From Cytophagales bacterium (GTDB taxonomy: Bacteria; Bacteroidota; Bacteroidia; Cytophagales; Cyclobacteriaceae), in the NCBI GenBank assembly GCA_025358885.1, contig JANYHW010000132.1, positions 1-64,000 of the forward strand: a stretch of 64,000 nt of DNA. Direction: 5' to 3'. Below, piece by piece: positions 10,475 through 20,747 of this stretch; the first letter of the stretch is position 1; each line of letters opens with the position of its first letter. The notes under the pieces were generated by a model that was not told the origin of the DNA, ran no database searches, and worked only from the letters and a program-made list of their open reading frames with translations. A program made the translations under genes and the position numbers.

Positions 10475-11296
10475 ATGCCCATGCTGAGAAACAGAATCAT
10501 ATTAATCGTCGTCGGTGCGGTACTTATCCTGATATTGTATTTCCTGCCGAAGGCGGTGGTGGAGAATGACAGCCAGTTACAAAGTGGCGCCGATACCAAA
10601 ACACCTGCCACACTTCCACCAAGTCCTCACGGGCAAACTCCAAAAGCTACGCGAAGCAGCATTAACCGGTTGAGGACCCGGTACTTATCCACTTTGCCGG
10701 AAGAAAAAAATGCTATCTTTGCCGACTCTTTGGTAAGCCTATACAACCAAGCGGGTCTATTTGACAGCGCAGCATGGTTTGCCGAGAGAGCAGCAACGTT
10801 CTTTAAAACTGATGAAAGTCTCCTGAAGGCAGGCAATGCGTATTACGAAGCATACACCTTTGCCGTTGATCGGGAGAAGCAAAAGTCACTGGCGGAGAAA
10901 ACCCGTGAGGTTTTCGGAAGGTTTTTGGAACGAAACCCAAAGAACCTTGAGGTAAAGACCAAGGTGGCCATGACATACCTCAGTTCAGGTGCTCCGATGC
11001 AGGGGATTGCCATGCTGAGGGAAGTATTGGCCGATGACCCAAAGAATGAACTGGCACTCTTCAACATGGGGATGTTGTCGATTCAATCGGGTCAATTTGC
11101 CAAGGCGGAGGAGTGGCTCCTGAAACTGACCGGGGTAAATGAAAAGCACCTGCAGGGACAATTGCTGCTGGGTGTGGCCTACATGAACCTGGGTAAGAAA
11201 GACAAGGCCCGTCAACAGTTTGAGAAAGTGAAACAAATGGATGCGGATCCTTCTGTGCAGGCTACAGCTGATTCATATCTGCAGGAACTAAAATAA
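10475..11296 (+). CDS. Tetratricopeptide repeat membrane-anchored protein
   Basis: 273 aa; N-terminal TM then TPR repeats. Confidence 0.8.
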   Translation: MPMLRNRIILIVVGAVLILILYFLPKAVVENDSQLQSGADTKTPATLPPSPHGQTPKATRSSINRLRTRYLSTLPEEKNAIFADSLVSLYNQAGLFDSAAWFAERAATFFKTDESLLKAGNAYYEAYTFAVDREKQKSLAEKTREVFGRFLERNPKNLEVKTKVAMTYLSSGAPMQGIAMLREVLADDPKNELALFNMGMLSIQSGQFAKAEEWLLKLTGVNEKHLQGQLLLGVAYMNLGKKDKARQQFEKVKQMDADPSVQATADSYLQELK

Positions 11297-11340
11297 TTTT
11301 TAACTCGCCCCGATCCGTTGGGGCCAAACAGTAAAACACT

Positions 11341-11430
11341 ATGCCAAGCGGTAAGAAAAGAAAGAAACACAAAATGGCGACCCACAAGCGCAAAAAGCGT
11401 CTGAGAAAGAATCGTCATAAAAAGAAATAA
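11341..11430 (+). CDS. AURKAIP1/COX24-domain (mS38-like) very small basic protein
   Basis: 29 aa read directly: MPSGKKRKKHKMATHKRKKRLRKNRHKKK*. Absent from ORF track (too short). Confidence 0.75.
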   Translation: MPSGKKRKKHKMATHKRKKRLRKNRHKKK

Positions 11431-11449
11431 GATACCTATCTGATTAACC

Positions 11450-13036
11450 GTGAGTAACGAACTAATCATCAGCGCTACTCCGGAAGGATGCCGCATCGCC
11501 CTATTGCGCGACAAAACGCTGGTTGAATTCCATGAAGATATAGGGGGAGGGAAATTCGCTGTAGGCGACATTTATCTGGGTAACGTCAAAAAAGTTGTCC
11601 AGGGACTAAATGCAGCCTTCATCGACATCGGGTACGAGAAGGACGCATTCCTTCACTACCTGGACCTAGGACCCCAGTTTTCTTCTCTGCAGAAGTTCAC
11701 CAAGCTGGTTCGCGCAAAAAAGATCACAGGTGGCCGACTGGATAAATTCCATGCTGAACGAGACATCGACAAGCACGGAAAAATCGGCCAACAGCTCTCG
11801 AAGAACCAGTTCATTCCTGTCCAGGTTGTTAAAGAGCCGATCTCTACCAAAGGCCCGCGCCTCTCTACGGAGTTATCCATTGCCGGACGATACCTGGTTA
11901 TGGTCCCATTTGCCCATGCGGTAAATGTTTCCAAAAGAATAAGCAGCAGCGATGAACGGAAGCGCCTGCAAAGACTAATTCAATCCATCAAGCCGGAAGG
12001 CTTTGGCGTCATCGTCAGGACGGTAGCCGAGGGGAAAGAAGTGGCTGAACTGGATAAGGACCTCCGAAATCTTGTAAAGACCTGGGAAGATGGGGCTGCT
12101 CGACTCATCACCGCCAATCCACGTGATAAAATAATCGGCGAATTAAGCAAGACATCTTCTATTCTGCGTGATCTCCTCAATGAGTCGTTCGACAACATCC
12201 ACGTCGACGACAAGAAGATCTATGAAGAGGTCAAGACTTACATTCACACCATTGCACCCGACAAGGAGAAAATCGTAAAGCTTTATACAGGCAAGGCTAA
12301 AATCTTTGAACACTACGGGGTAGAGAAACTGATCAAGTCCGCCTTTGGTCAGAACGTAAGCTTAAGGGCCGGCGGCTACCTCATTGTCGAGCATACCGAA
12401 GCCCTCCACGTTATCGACGTCAACAGTGGCAACAAGTCGAACCGAGAGGAGAACCAGGAAACCACTGCCCTTTCGGTCAACGTTGAGGCAGCCAAAGAAG
12501 TAGCTCGTCAATTGCGCCTTCGGGATATGGGTGGCATCATTGTCGTGGATTTCATCGACATGCGCAGTCAGGATAATAAAAAACTCATCTTCAAAACGAT
12601 GATCGATGAGATGGAGCAGGACCGTGCAAAACACACCGTGTTACCGCTCTCGAAATTCGGATTGATGCAAATCACCCGGGAGCGCGTTCGTCCCCAAATG
12701 AATATCGCGACCAAAGAAGTTTGCCCCACCTGCAATGGAACAGGAAGCATTACGGCCAGTATCCTTATCACTGATCAAATCGAAGAACACATCCAGCATT
12801 TATTTGAGAAACAAAACGAACCCAATCTGGTGCTAGCCCTGCATCCTTTTCTGTTTGCTTATTATACAAAAGGAATTATTTCGAAGCGCGTGAAGTGGTT
12901 TTTCAAATACAAACGATGGGTGAATCTAGTTAAAGATACCTCATTGGGAATTGTTGAATTTCACTTCCTGAACAAAGACGGAGAAGAGATCGATTTGGGC
13001 AAGGCCACAGCAGTTCAGCCGCCTGCAGAGGCCTGA
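11450..13036 (+). CDS. rng: Rne/Rng family ribonuclease (RNase G)
   Basis: S1 domain GDIYLGNVKKVVQGLNAAFIDIGYEKDAFLHYLD; HVIDVNSGN; CPTCNGTG; GTG start. Confidence 0.95.
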   Translation: MSNELIISATPEGCRIALLRDKTLVEFHEDIGGGKFAVGDIYLGNVKKVVQGLNAAFIDIGYEKDAFLHYLDLGPQFSSLQKFTKLVRAKKITGGRLDKFHAERDIDKHGKIGQQLSKNQFIPVQVVKEPISTKGPRLSTELSIAGRYLVMVPFAHAVNVSKRISSSDERKRLQRLIQSIKPEGFGVIVRTVAEGKEVAELDKDLRNLVKTWEDGAARLITANPRDKIIGELSKTSSILRDLLNESFDNIHVDDKKIYEEVKTYIHTIAPDKEKIVKLYTGKAKIFEHYGVEKLIKSAFGQNVSLRAGGYLIVEHTEALHVIDVNSGNKSNREENQETTALSVNVEAAKEVARQLRLRDMGGIIVVDFIDMRSQDNKKLIFKTMIDEMEQDRAKHTVLPLSKFGLMQITRERVRPQMNIATKEVCPTCNGTGSITASILITDQIEEHIQHLFEKQNEPNLVLALHPFLFAYYTKGIISKRVKWFFKYKRWVNLVKDTSLGIVEFHFLNKDGEEIDLGKATAVQPPAEA

Positions 13037-13071
13037 CAACCTGACACATCCGGCATTCTGGAACATCATTT

Positions 13072-13096
13072 GAAATCCTCCTCATGCGAGGATTTC
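13072..13096. promoter_or_regulatory. Perfect 9-bp hairpin in the rng-htpG spacer
   Basis: GAAATCCTC-ctcatgc-GAGGATTTC. Confidence 0.55.
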
Positions 13097-13115
13097 TACT
13101 TTAAACCCGTACACT

Positions 13116-15020
13116 ATGGCAGAAACAATGGAAAAAGGCAGCATCTCGATCAATACCGAGAACATATTCCCTATCATCAAGAAATTCCTTTACTCCGACC
13201 ATGAGATCTTTCTCCGTGAGTTGGTCAGCAATGCCGTTGACGCCACGCAGAAGCTTAAAAAACTCGCCTCCATGGGTGAGTTCAATGGTGAGTTGGGAGA
13301 CCTGAGGATCGAGGTCAGCTTCGATAAAAAGAAAAATACCATCACCGTCAGCGACCGGGGTATTGGAATGACCGGCGAAGAAATTAAGAAATACATCAAT
13401 CAGATTGCGTTCTCCGGCGCCACTGAATTCATAGAAAAATTCAAGGACAAGGCCGATGCAAAAGACATCATAGGCAAGTTTGGCCTTGGATTCTATTCCG
13501 CCTTTATGGTATCAGAGCGGGTAATGATTCACTCACGGTCGTACAAAGCCGCTGAGGCGGAAGGTGCTCGGTGGGAATGCGACGGCTCAACAGAATTTGA
13601 ACTCCGCCCTGAAACAAGATCAGATCGCGGTACAGAAGTGGTGTTGCACATCAATAAGGACTCCGAAGAATTTCTGGATGAGTATCGACTAAAAGGCATT
13701 CTTGAAAAATACTGCAAGTTCCTCCCCGTAGAGATCAAGTTTGGAAAGAAAGATGAAAGCGTGGAGGATGGCGTTGACAAAGATGGGAAACCCAAATACA
13801 CCACAGTAAAAAAAGACAGGATCATCAACAATCCTTCACCGCTCTGGACAAAATCTCCCAATGACCTGAAGGATGAAGACTATATCAGCTTTTACAAAGA
13901 GTTGTATCCTTTTGCTGAAGATCCTCTTTTCTGGATTCACCTGAACGTGGACTATCCTTTTAACCTCACCGGGATTCTCTATTTTCCGAAAGTGAAGAAT
14001 GATTTTGAACTCAATAAGAACAAGATTCAATTATATAGCCGTCAGGTATTCATTACGGATGAGGTAAAAGACGTTGTGCCAGATTTTCTCATGCTGCTTC
14101 ATGGAGTACTGGACTCACCGGATATTCCATTAAACGTTTCACGCAGCTATCTGCAGAGCGACTCCAACGTAAAAAAAATCAGTCAGCACATTACCAAAAA
14201 GGTAGCAGACAAATTGCAGGAGATGTTCAAGAAGGATCGTTCTGATTTTGAAAAGAAATGGGACGACATTAATATATTCGTGAAGTATGGTATGATCAGT
14301 GATGAAAAATTCTATGACCGCGCCAAGGATTTTGCCTTGCTGAAAAACACGCAAAAGAAGTACTACACCCTGGATGAATACCGGGAATACGTCAAGGACC
14401 TGCAGGCGGACAAAGACAAAAATATTATTTACCTCTACGCCAGCGATCCGGCGAAGCAACACAGCTTCATTGAAACGGCGAACCTAAAGGCATATGATGT
14501 TATCATCTTCGACGGCCCTCTCGACAGTCACTTTATAAATACGCTGGAGCAAAAACTGGACAAGACCCAGTTCCGCCGCGTGGATAGTGACACCATCGAC
14601 AAGCTTATTGTCAAAGATGAAAAAGTGGAGAGTGTCCTAAGCCAGGCGGATCAGGACAAACTGAAATCTATCTTCGAGAAGGCCATCAGCAATGCCTCTA
14701 TGACGGTCAACATGGAATCGTTGGCTCCTGATCATTTGCCTGTAACGGTCACCATGAGCGAATGGGCACGCCGTATGAAAGACATGGCGCGCACCGGCGG
14801 CGGAGGCATGTATGGGTTCATGGGGGCAATGCCCGACCAGTACACAGTTTCCATTAACACCAACCACAAGACCGCACAGCGGATTCTGCATTTGGAGAAT
14901 GAGGATCAACAGGCCCAGCTTGCCAAGCAGTCTTATGACCTGGCACTCCTATCGCAAGGCATGCTGACGGGCGCTGATCTTACCAATTTCATCAAGCGAA
15001 GCGTAGAACTGGTTTCCTAG
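13116..15020 (+). CDS. htpG: Molecular chaperone HtpG (Hsp90)
   Basis: ELVSNAVDATQKL, DRGIGMT, IGKFGLGFYSAFMV. Confidence 0.97.
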   Translation: MAETMEKGSISINTENIFPIIKKFLYSDHEIFLRELVSNAVDATQKLKKLASMGEFNGELGDLRIEVSFDKKKNTITVSDRGIGMTGEEIKKYINQIAFSGATEFIEKFKDKADAKDIIGKFGLGFYSAFMVSERVMIHSRSYKAAEAEGARWECDGSTEFELRPETRSDRGTEVVLHINKDSEEFLDEYRLKGILEKYCKFLPVEIKFGKKDESVEDGVDKDGKPKYTTVKKDRIINNPSPLWTKSPNDLKDEDYISFYKELYPFAEDPLFWIHLNVDYPFNLTGILYFPKVKNDFELNKNKIQLYSRQVFITDEVKDVVPDFLMLLHGVLDSPDIPLNVSRSYLQSDSNVKKISQHITKKVADKLQEMFKKDRSDFEKKWDDINIFVKYGMISDEKFYDRAKDFALLKNTQKKYYTLDEYREYVKDLQADKDKNIIYLYASDPAKQHSFIETANLKAYDVIIFDGPLDSHFINTLEQKLDKTQFRRVDSDTIDKLIVKDEKVESVLSQADQDKLKSIFEKAISNASMTVNMESLAPDHLPVTVTMSEWARRMKDMARTGGGGMYGFMGAMPDQYTVSINTNHKTAQRILHLENEDQQAQLAKQSYDLALLSQGMLTGADLTNFIKRSVELVS

Positions 15021-15068
15021 ATAGTGAACCTGCATAAAATAAACTTTCAATAACTTCGTTTATAGGTT

Positions 15069-15902
15069 ATGCAGAAGGTTTTCATTTCGGGGATGCTGGT
15101 TATGGTATCACAGGTTGTCCTTGCACAAGACAACAACAAGGTACCAATTGGCAAAGAAGGCCAGTTCACGTTCGAAACCGAAAAGCCATACAAGCTGTTA
15201 GAGCTGGATGAAAAAACTTCAGAGCCCATTGTCAGCAAGAAGAAGAAGCCCAAACGCAAGACTTTTTATGGAATCAAAACCCGGAAGGGCTACACCCGGA
15301 AAGGATTTGGCGACAAGATTACCATAGAATTGTTCTACACCCTGAAGAAACCAGATAAGCCCACCGACTTTGTCAGGGACATTTACTGGTATGACTACAC
15401 CCGGCATGAAATCCGGCGAACCGGCAATTTTGATCCCAAGAAAGGTGTGCTGCTGCATGGTCCATACAAGAAGTTGCAGGGAACGACCGTATTGGAAGAA
15501 GGCATTTTTTATAAAGGCGCCAAACATGGCCGTTGGATGAAGTACGATCGACACGACATCCTCGATGACAAGGAGAAATACTATAAAGGCTGGCCAAAGG
15601 AATCTCTTGTCACGTATTATGATGCCAATGAGCACAAGAAGGTGAAAGAAATGATCCCGGTGGAGATTGACGAAAGGGAAGGATTCTATTTCATGTTTCA
15701 TGAAAATGGCAACATCGCAGTAACCGGCGAATTCAAGTGGGACCAAAAGGTTGGTGACTGGATTGAGAACTATCCAAATGGCAAAAGAAAAAAGATTGTA
15801 TCCTACCCTAAAGAACCATTTGACAAGAGCGCCAGGCCTTTTGTGAGAAAAGAGTGGGACGAGAAGGGCAAGGAGATTTTCTCATCTAACAAGGGAGTAT
15901 GA
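15069..15902 (+). CDS. MORN-like / YwqK-family repeat protein, secreted
   Basis: 277 aa; signal peptide; repeats YKGAKHGRWMKYD, ENGNIAVTGEFKWDQKVGDWIENYPNGKRK. Confidence 0.75.
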   Translation: MQKVFISGMLVMVSQVVLAQDNNKVPIGKEGQFTFETEKPYKLLELDEKTSEPIVSKKKKPKRKTFYGIKTRKGYTRKGFGDKITIELFYTLKKPDKPTDFVRDIYWYDYTRHEIRRTGNFDPKKGVLLHGPYKKLQGTTVLEEGIFYKGAKHGRWMKYDRHDILDDKEKYYKGWPKESLVTYYDANEHKKVKEMIPVEIDEREGFYFMFHENGNIAVTGEFKWDQKVGDWIENYPNGKRKKIVSYPKEPFDKSARPFVRKEWDEKGKEIFSSNKGV

Positions 15903-15951
15903 TTCCAAATGTCTCTCACTTCATTTGTCATTGCAATTACCCATTGATTTA

Positions 15952-16305
15952 TTAGTAAAATGCGTCTTCCAGGTGATGAATTTCAGGCTTTCCATAAACC
16001 ATGTTGATGGCGACAATATCATACCTAACGTTCCCCTGCCAGTTTTTTTCATACATGTAGTGCAGGGCCCCCTGGAATATCATCTTCTTCTTTTGGTAGT
16101 CGACAAACTCTTCGGGATATCCAAAGGCCGTTGAACTTCTCAGCTTCACCTCAACAAAAATCAACCACTTGTCACGACTGACAATAAGATCGATTTCTGA
16201 TTTCTTGTGACGGAAGTTTCTTTCAAGAATGGTATAGCCCTTCTGCGTCAGAAAATCCGCTGCCAGATTCTCGCCTTCTGTTCCCCTTTTGATTTTATCA
16301 CTCAT
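15952..16305 (-). CDS. YraN family protein (UPF0102)
   Basis: GENLAADFLTQKGYTILERNFRHKKSEIDLIVSRDKWLIFVEVKLRSS. Confidence 0.93.
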   Translation of the reverse strand: MSDKIKRGTEGENLAADFLTQKGYTILERNFRHKKSEIDLIVSRDKWLIFVEVKLRSSTAFGYPEEFVDYQKKKMIFQGALHYMYEKNWQGNVRYDIVAINMVYGKPEIHHLEDAFY

Positions 16306-16317
16306 GACCTACCTTTG
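16288..16317 (+). promoter_or_regulatory. Bacteroidetes housekeeping promoter (TTTG-N18-TACCTTTG)
   Basis: TTTG 16288-16291, TACCTTTG 16310-16317, start codon 16337. Confidence 0.6.
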
Positions 16318-16336
16318 ATACCAGTCTAGCAACAGG

Positions 16337-17335
16337 ATGAAGAAATTGATTGAGGGGTTTACGCGTCAGCTGAGCGAGGCCCTTAAGATTGGGCAGGCGG
16401 TCGACCTCGTGCGTCAGGGCAGTGATATCCGGAATGTCCTGATTACTGGTATGGGTGGCAGCGGCATCGGGGCCAACCTGGTCGAATCGCTCACCTTTGG
16501 ACGAATTCCGATTCCCATCACCGTTTGCAAGGGGTATAACATACCTCAATTTGTAAGCCCGCACACCCTGTTCATTGCGTGCTCTTACAGCGGCAATACC
16601 GAAGAGACCCTGGCTGCAATTCAAAAAGCCATGCTTAAACGCGCCCATATTATTTGCATCACTTCAGGCGGTAAAATGCTGGAACTGGCCAAAGAATACA
16701 ATTTCTTCTTCATCAGAATTCCTGATGGATCTTCCAGTCCACGGGCCATGATCGGGTATATGATTGTTTCTCTGTTATATGCCCTGTATCACACAAACCT
16801 GATTGGGGCGGCCTTTATCAAAGAGACAGAGAACTCCATTGAGTACCTGGACCGGGGCGAAAAGGCCATCCAAGCCGAGGCCGAATTGATAGCGAAAAAA
16901 CTAAAGGGGAAATTTCCTTTTATATACTGTGATGGCCGCCTCCAGGCCATGGCCATGCGTTTTCAGCAACAACTGAATGAAAATGCCAAGCAAATTGCGC
17001 ATGTGAATACGTTCCCGGAAATGAACCACAACGAAATTGTGGGTTGGAGATTTCCGGAGAATATATTTCAGCAAGTCCAGGTAGTCTACCTCTACTCCGA
17101 CCATGATCATGAACGGGTTGAAAAGCGATTGGAGATTTGCCGGGAAATTTTTGAAAAAAAGTCGAATCCCATCATTGACATTGTGGCACAAGGAGCATCG
17201 CTGCTTGAACAATACTATTACCTCGTTCATCTCACTGATTGGATTTCATACTTCCTGGCGAAGGAAAATCAGGTGGATCCTGACCCTGTAGAACCCATTG
17301 ATTTCCTTAAGGAAGAATTATCCAAATTAAAGTGA
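16337..17335 (+). CDS. Bifunctional phosphoglucose/phosphomannose isomerase (SIS domain)
   Basis: VLITGMGGSGIGANLV...CSYSGNTEETL...EMNHNEIVGW. Confidence 0.92.
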   Translation: MKKLIEGFTRQLSEALKIGQAVDLVRQGSDIRNVLITGMGGSGIGANLVESLTFGRIPIPITVCKGYNIPQFVSPHTLFIACSYSGNTEETLAAIQKAMLKRAHIICITSGGKMLELAKEYNFFFIRIPDGSSSPRAMIGYMIVSLLYALYHTNLIGAAFIKETENSIEYLDRGEKAIQAEAELIAKKLKGKFPFIYCDGRLQAMAMRFQQQLNENAKQIAHVNTFPEMNHNEIVGWRFPENIFQQVQVVYLYSDHDHERVEKRLEICREIFEKKSNPIIDIVAQGASLLEQYYYLVHLTDWISYFLAKENQVDPDPVEPIDFLKEELSKLK

Positions 17336-18054
17336 ACGCTGTTCTCAATCCTGAAGTATCAACAATTGACCTTGGCGTGATTGGGTATCAGGAAGGCTGG
17401 GATTATCAAACCCGGCTATTCAATGAGATTCTTGCAACAAAGTCAGGAAACAGGAATCGGGGAAAGAATGAACAGGTACCTACGAGGAATTATCTTTTAT
17501 TCTGCGAACACCCGCACGCATTTACCCTCGGTAATAGCGGTGATGAAAATAATCTTCTCATCAAGAAAGAAGACTTGTCATCGATAATGGCCACCTATCA
17601 TAGAATAAACCGGGGCGGTGACATTACCTACCATGGTCCGGGTCAAATTGTGGTGTATCCGATCATTGATCTGGAAAATTTTTTCACTGACATACACCGC
17701 TACATGCGCACGCTGGAAGAGGCGGTGATTCAAACACTTGTCTCCTTTGGGATTTCCGCTGGAAGAATCCCGGGCCTGACCGGCGTTTGGCTTGAAGAAG
17801 ATACCAAGGGACCTGTAAGAAAAATCGCCGCATTGGGTGTAAAAACAAGTCGATGGGTAACCCTTCACGGACTGGCCTTTAATGTCAATACCAACTTGAC
17901 CTATTTTGATTATATCATCCCCTGTGGTATCACTGACAAGGCCGTCACCTCGATGGAAAAAGAATTGGGGAGCCGCCAGGACATCGAAGAGGTTAAGGGT
18001 CGGTTGAAAGGAAACCTGATTAAACTTTTTTCAATGAAGGCGATAACCCGATAA
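17332..18054 (+). CDS. lipB: Lipoyl(octanoyl) transferase
   Basis: RGGDITYHGPGQIVVYPI, KIAALGVKTSRWVTLHGLAFNV; overlaps the preceding stop. Confidence 0.95.
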   Translation: MNAVLNPEVSTIDLGVIGYQEGWDYQTRLFNEILATKSGNRNRGKNEQVPTRNYLLFCEHPHAFTLGNSGDENNLLIKKEDLSSIMATYHRINRGGDITYHGPGQIVVYPIIDLENFFTDIHRYMRTLEEAVIQTLVSFGISAGRIPGLTGVWLEEDTKGPVRKIAALGVKTSRWVTLHGLAFNVNTNLTYFDYIIPCGITDKAVTSMEKELGSRQDIEEVKGRLKGNLIKLFSMKAITR

Positions 18055-18109
18055 TTTTCTTATCACGCATGGATATAGTTTCGAAAACATTTGGGGCCCG
18101 TCTTTCCTG

Positions 18110-18514
18110 ATGATCAAAGACATTACCAAGCCTATTGTGCAGAATGTCACCCTGGTCGTGGTGTGTGAAAAGAACATTCTGCTGCAGGATGAATGGAAAG
18201 TCTTTCTAATCAACAGCAACAGTGTTGACATTGACAATACCCTTGTGGCCAGCACAGGGTATGGAGAGAGCAACGGTGAGCAGCAACGGACCTCTACCCT
18301 TCGACACTTTCTTCAAACGGTTCCGGCCAACAGCACAGCCCTCGTTGAGCCGATTGATGAAAATGTATTTCATCTGAACAATGAATATTGGGTGAGCTAT
18401 TACATTGGTCCACAACTCTACGATAAACGATTTGTGTTTCTTCCGGACTCGATTCGGGAAGAAAATCTTACTTTTATTAAAGAACTTCAGCTGAAGGGCG
18501 TATTGCATTCGTAG
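18110..18514 (+). CDS. Hypothetical protein
   Basis: 134-aa ORF filling the lipB-threonine synthase gap. Confidence 0.6.
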   Translation: MIKDITKPIVQNVTLVVVCEKNILLQDEWKVFLINSNSVDIDNTLVASTGYGESNGEQQRTSTLRHFLQTVPANSTALVEPIDENVFHLNNEYWVSYYIGPQLYDKRFVFLPDSIREENLTFIKELQLKGVLHS

Positions 18515-18515
18515 T

Positions 18516-19703
18516 TTAATTCAGCCCCTCCAGGTACTTATACCCCGAACCGGTGTTCAGCAAAAGAACTGTTTCATTTTGGCTGACAGAATTCTCCAAC
18601 AACGATTTCTTTAAGGCGGTGAGCAATGCGGCTCCCTCCGGTGCCATCAGGATGCCTTCCTCTTTTGCTATTTCTCTCAGACTTGAAGTAATTTCCTCAT
18701 CCGAAACACTCATCGGTTTTCCCTGGGACTCCTTCAGAGTTGCAATGATCATCCCCTCACCAAATGGATGAGGTACAGCCAATCCGTTCGCAATGGTTGC
18801 CTTGCCCGAATAGCGTTTACAATTTTCCTGGTTTCCCAGCCAAGTCTCTACGATCGGTTTGCAGTTCTCCACTTGAACAGCAATCATACGGGGTAGTCTC
18901 GGAGGAATCCATCCCATTTCGACCATTTCATTGAAAGCCTTCCACATACCAATCAATCCCGTTCCACCCCCGGTAGGATAGAAGATAATATCCGGGAGTT
19001 TCCAGTCCATTTGCTCAGCGATTTCATAACCCATCGTCTTCTTTCCTTCAAGCCTGTAAGGCTCCTTTAGCGTTGACATATCAAAATATTCGTTGTCCTG
19101 ATTAAGTTGGGCAACGCGTTTGGCGCAATCGCTGATAAGACCATTCACCAATACCAACTTTGCTCCATACAACAAGCATTCCTTTTTGAATACTGCAGGT
19201 GTGTGTTCAGGCATTACCACTACAGCCTCCATACCCGCCTTGGCACAATAGGCACTCAGCGCTCCTCCTGCATTGCCTGCGGTAGGCACAATACACCTGG
19301 CTATACCAAGTTCTTTTGCCTTCGAAACCGCCATGCTCATCCCACGTGCCTTAAATGAACCGGTGGGATTGGAGGACTCATCCTTTACCAAAAGTCTTTC
19401 CAATCCAATATTTTTTGCGAGCCTTTCCAACGAAAGTATAGGGGTAAATCCCTCTCCCAACGAAACGATATTTTTCTTGTCGAAAACCGGCAACATGGAG
19501 AAATAACGCCACATAGAGCGGGTTTTGATGTCTATGTCCTGCTGCGTGACTCCGGAGAGGTTTTCATACATGTTCAGCAAAATATTATTGCCACACTTTT
19601 CACACGTCGCCGTAGAAATCACCCTGTCGGCGGGATAGCACCGGTGACATTGCCAGCATTGCAGGTGAGATAAATGTGAAATCTTCTCTTTTGATGCAAT
19701 CAT
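18516..19703 (-). CDS. Threonine synthase
   Basis: PLP-lysine region SSNPTGSFKARGMSMAVSKAKELG; N-terminal zinc-binding-like Cys region. Confidence 0.88.
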   Translation of the reverse strand: MIASKEKISHLSHLQCWQCHRCYPADRVISTATCEKCGNNILLNMYENLSGVTQQDIDIKTRSMWRYFSMLPVFDKKNIVSLGEGFTPILSLERLAKNIGLERLLVKDESSNPTGSFKARGMSMAVSKAKELGIARCIVPTAGNAGGALSAYCAKAGMEAVVVMPEHTPAVFKKECLLYGAKLVLVNGLISDCAKRVAQLNQDNEYFDMSTLKEPYRLEGKKTMGYEIAEQMDWKLPDIIFYPTGGGTGLIGMWKAFNEMVEMGWIPPRLPRMIAVQVENCKPIVETWLGNQENCKRYSGKATIANGLAVPHPFGEGMIIATLKESQGKPMSVSDEEITSSLREIAKEEGILMAPEGAALLTALKKSLLENSVSQNETVLLLNTGSGYKYLEGLN

Positions 19704-19777
19704 CGTCCTGTTGAAATGAAAGGAACGAAAGTAATCTCTGGGTCATTCCCAAACCAATCGTTTCTCCTTATTGGTCA

Positions 19778-20704
19778 TCACTTCAGGTTATAATGCAATT
19801 TGGCATACTTAAAGAACGCATTGCTCAAACCATCGCGCTCGTCACCATGGCGTTGAATAAAATAAAATTGCCGGGTGATGGAAAGCCCATCAATAAAAAG
19901 CCGTACAAGAGTGCCGGAGGCAAGTTCATTAGCCACGGAGCGCATAGGTAGAAATCCAATACATTGATCAGCCAAAATAAAATTCTTTAGGGCTTCCGTA
20001 CCACTTAAGCGCACACGCACATTGAGATCAGAAAGCTTGATTCCATGGGTGGATAAGGCATATTTTAATGCCGCCAGGGTACCAGAGCCTCGCTCGCGGA
20101 GAGCAACAAGATGCTTGGTTATCTCCTCTATGCGCAACCGTGGCTTACGGGCAAGGTGACTTGCAGACGAACAAACCGGGATTACCTCATCCGTGAGAAA
20201 CAGCTGACTGTTTACAATCGAAAGCCTATTCTTGCCTTCCATGATTCCCAGGTCAATCTCATGATCGAGCAAGGCCTTCAGCACACCTTCTGAATTGCGA
20301 TTCAGCAGACTGATCTTCACATGTGGATGTTTCTGATGGAATCCGGATAACACCGCCGGAATGATGTAGAGTGCCACGGTTGTACTTGCCCCCAGCTTTA
20401 ATTCTCCTTTGGCTGAGTATTGGTCATGATGTGTGCTGATCTCGAATTCAAGCTGTTTCTCAATACTCTTTGCCTTCGATAATGCCGCTACCAGGATTTC
20501 ACCTGCCTGCGTGAGCGCAATTGTATTGCCTTTCCTTTCGAAAAGACTTGTTCTGTATTCCTCTTCCAAACTTTTGATATGCTTGCTGATGGCCGGCTGT
20601 GAAATATATAGTGTTTGACTAGCCTTTGTAAAGCTTTTCAAAAGCGCTACCTCAAGGAAGACCTCGTGTTTAAATGACAGCATATCCAAATCTATGATTT
20701 TCAA
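19778..20704 (-). CDS. LysR family transcriptional regulator
   Basis: HTH LKSFTKASQTLYISQPAISKHIKSLEEEYRTSLFERKG. Confidence 0.93.
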   Translation of the reverse strand: MKIIDLDMLSFKHEVFLEVALLKSFTKASQTLYISQPAISKHIKSLEEEYRTSLFERKGNTIALTQAGEILVAALSKAKSIEKQLEFEISTHHDQYSAKGELKLGASTTVALYIIPAVLSGFHQKHPHVKISLLNRNSEGVLKALLDHEIDLGIMEGKNRLSIVNSQLFLTDEVIPVCSSASHLARKPRLRIEEITKHLVALRERGSGTLAALKYALSTHGIKLSDLNVRVRLSGTEALKNFILADQCIGFLPMRSVANELASGTLVRLFIDGLSITRQFYFIQRHGDERDGLSNAFFKYAKLHYNLK

Positions 20705-20747
20705 ACAGTGACTACAATCTTTACATTAGGGGCGGATTTAACGATCG

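Noticed and set aside
15069-15902. YwqK-family proteins (also 38735-39307) as toxin-antitoxin systems
   Set aside because: The antitoxin label comes from family naming; both are secreted or lipoprotein MORN-like proteins without a toxin partner.
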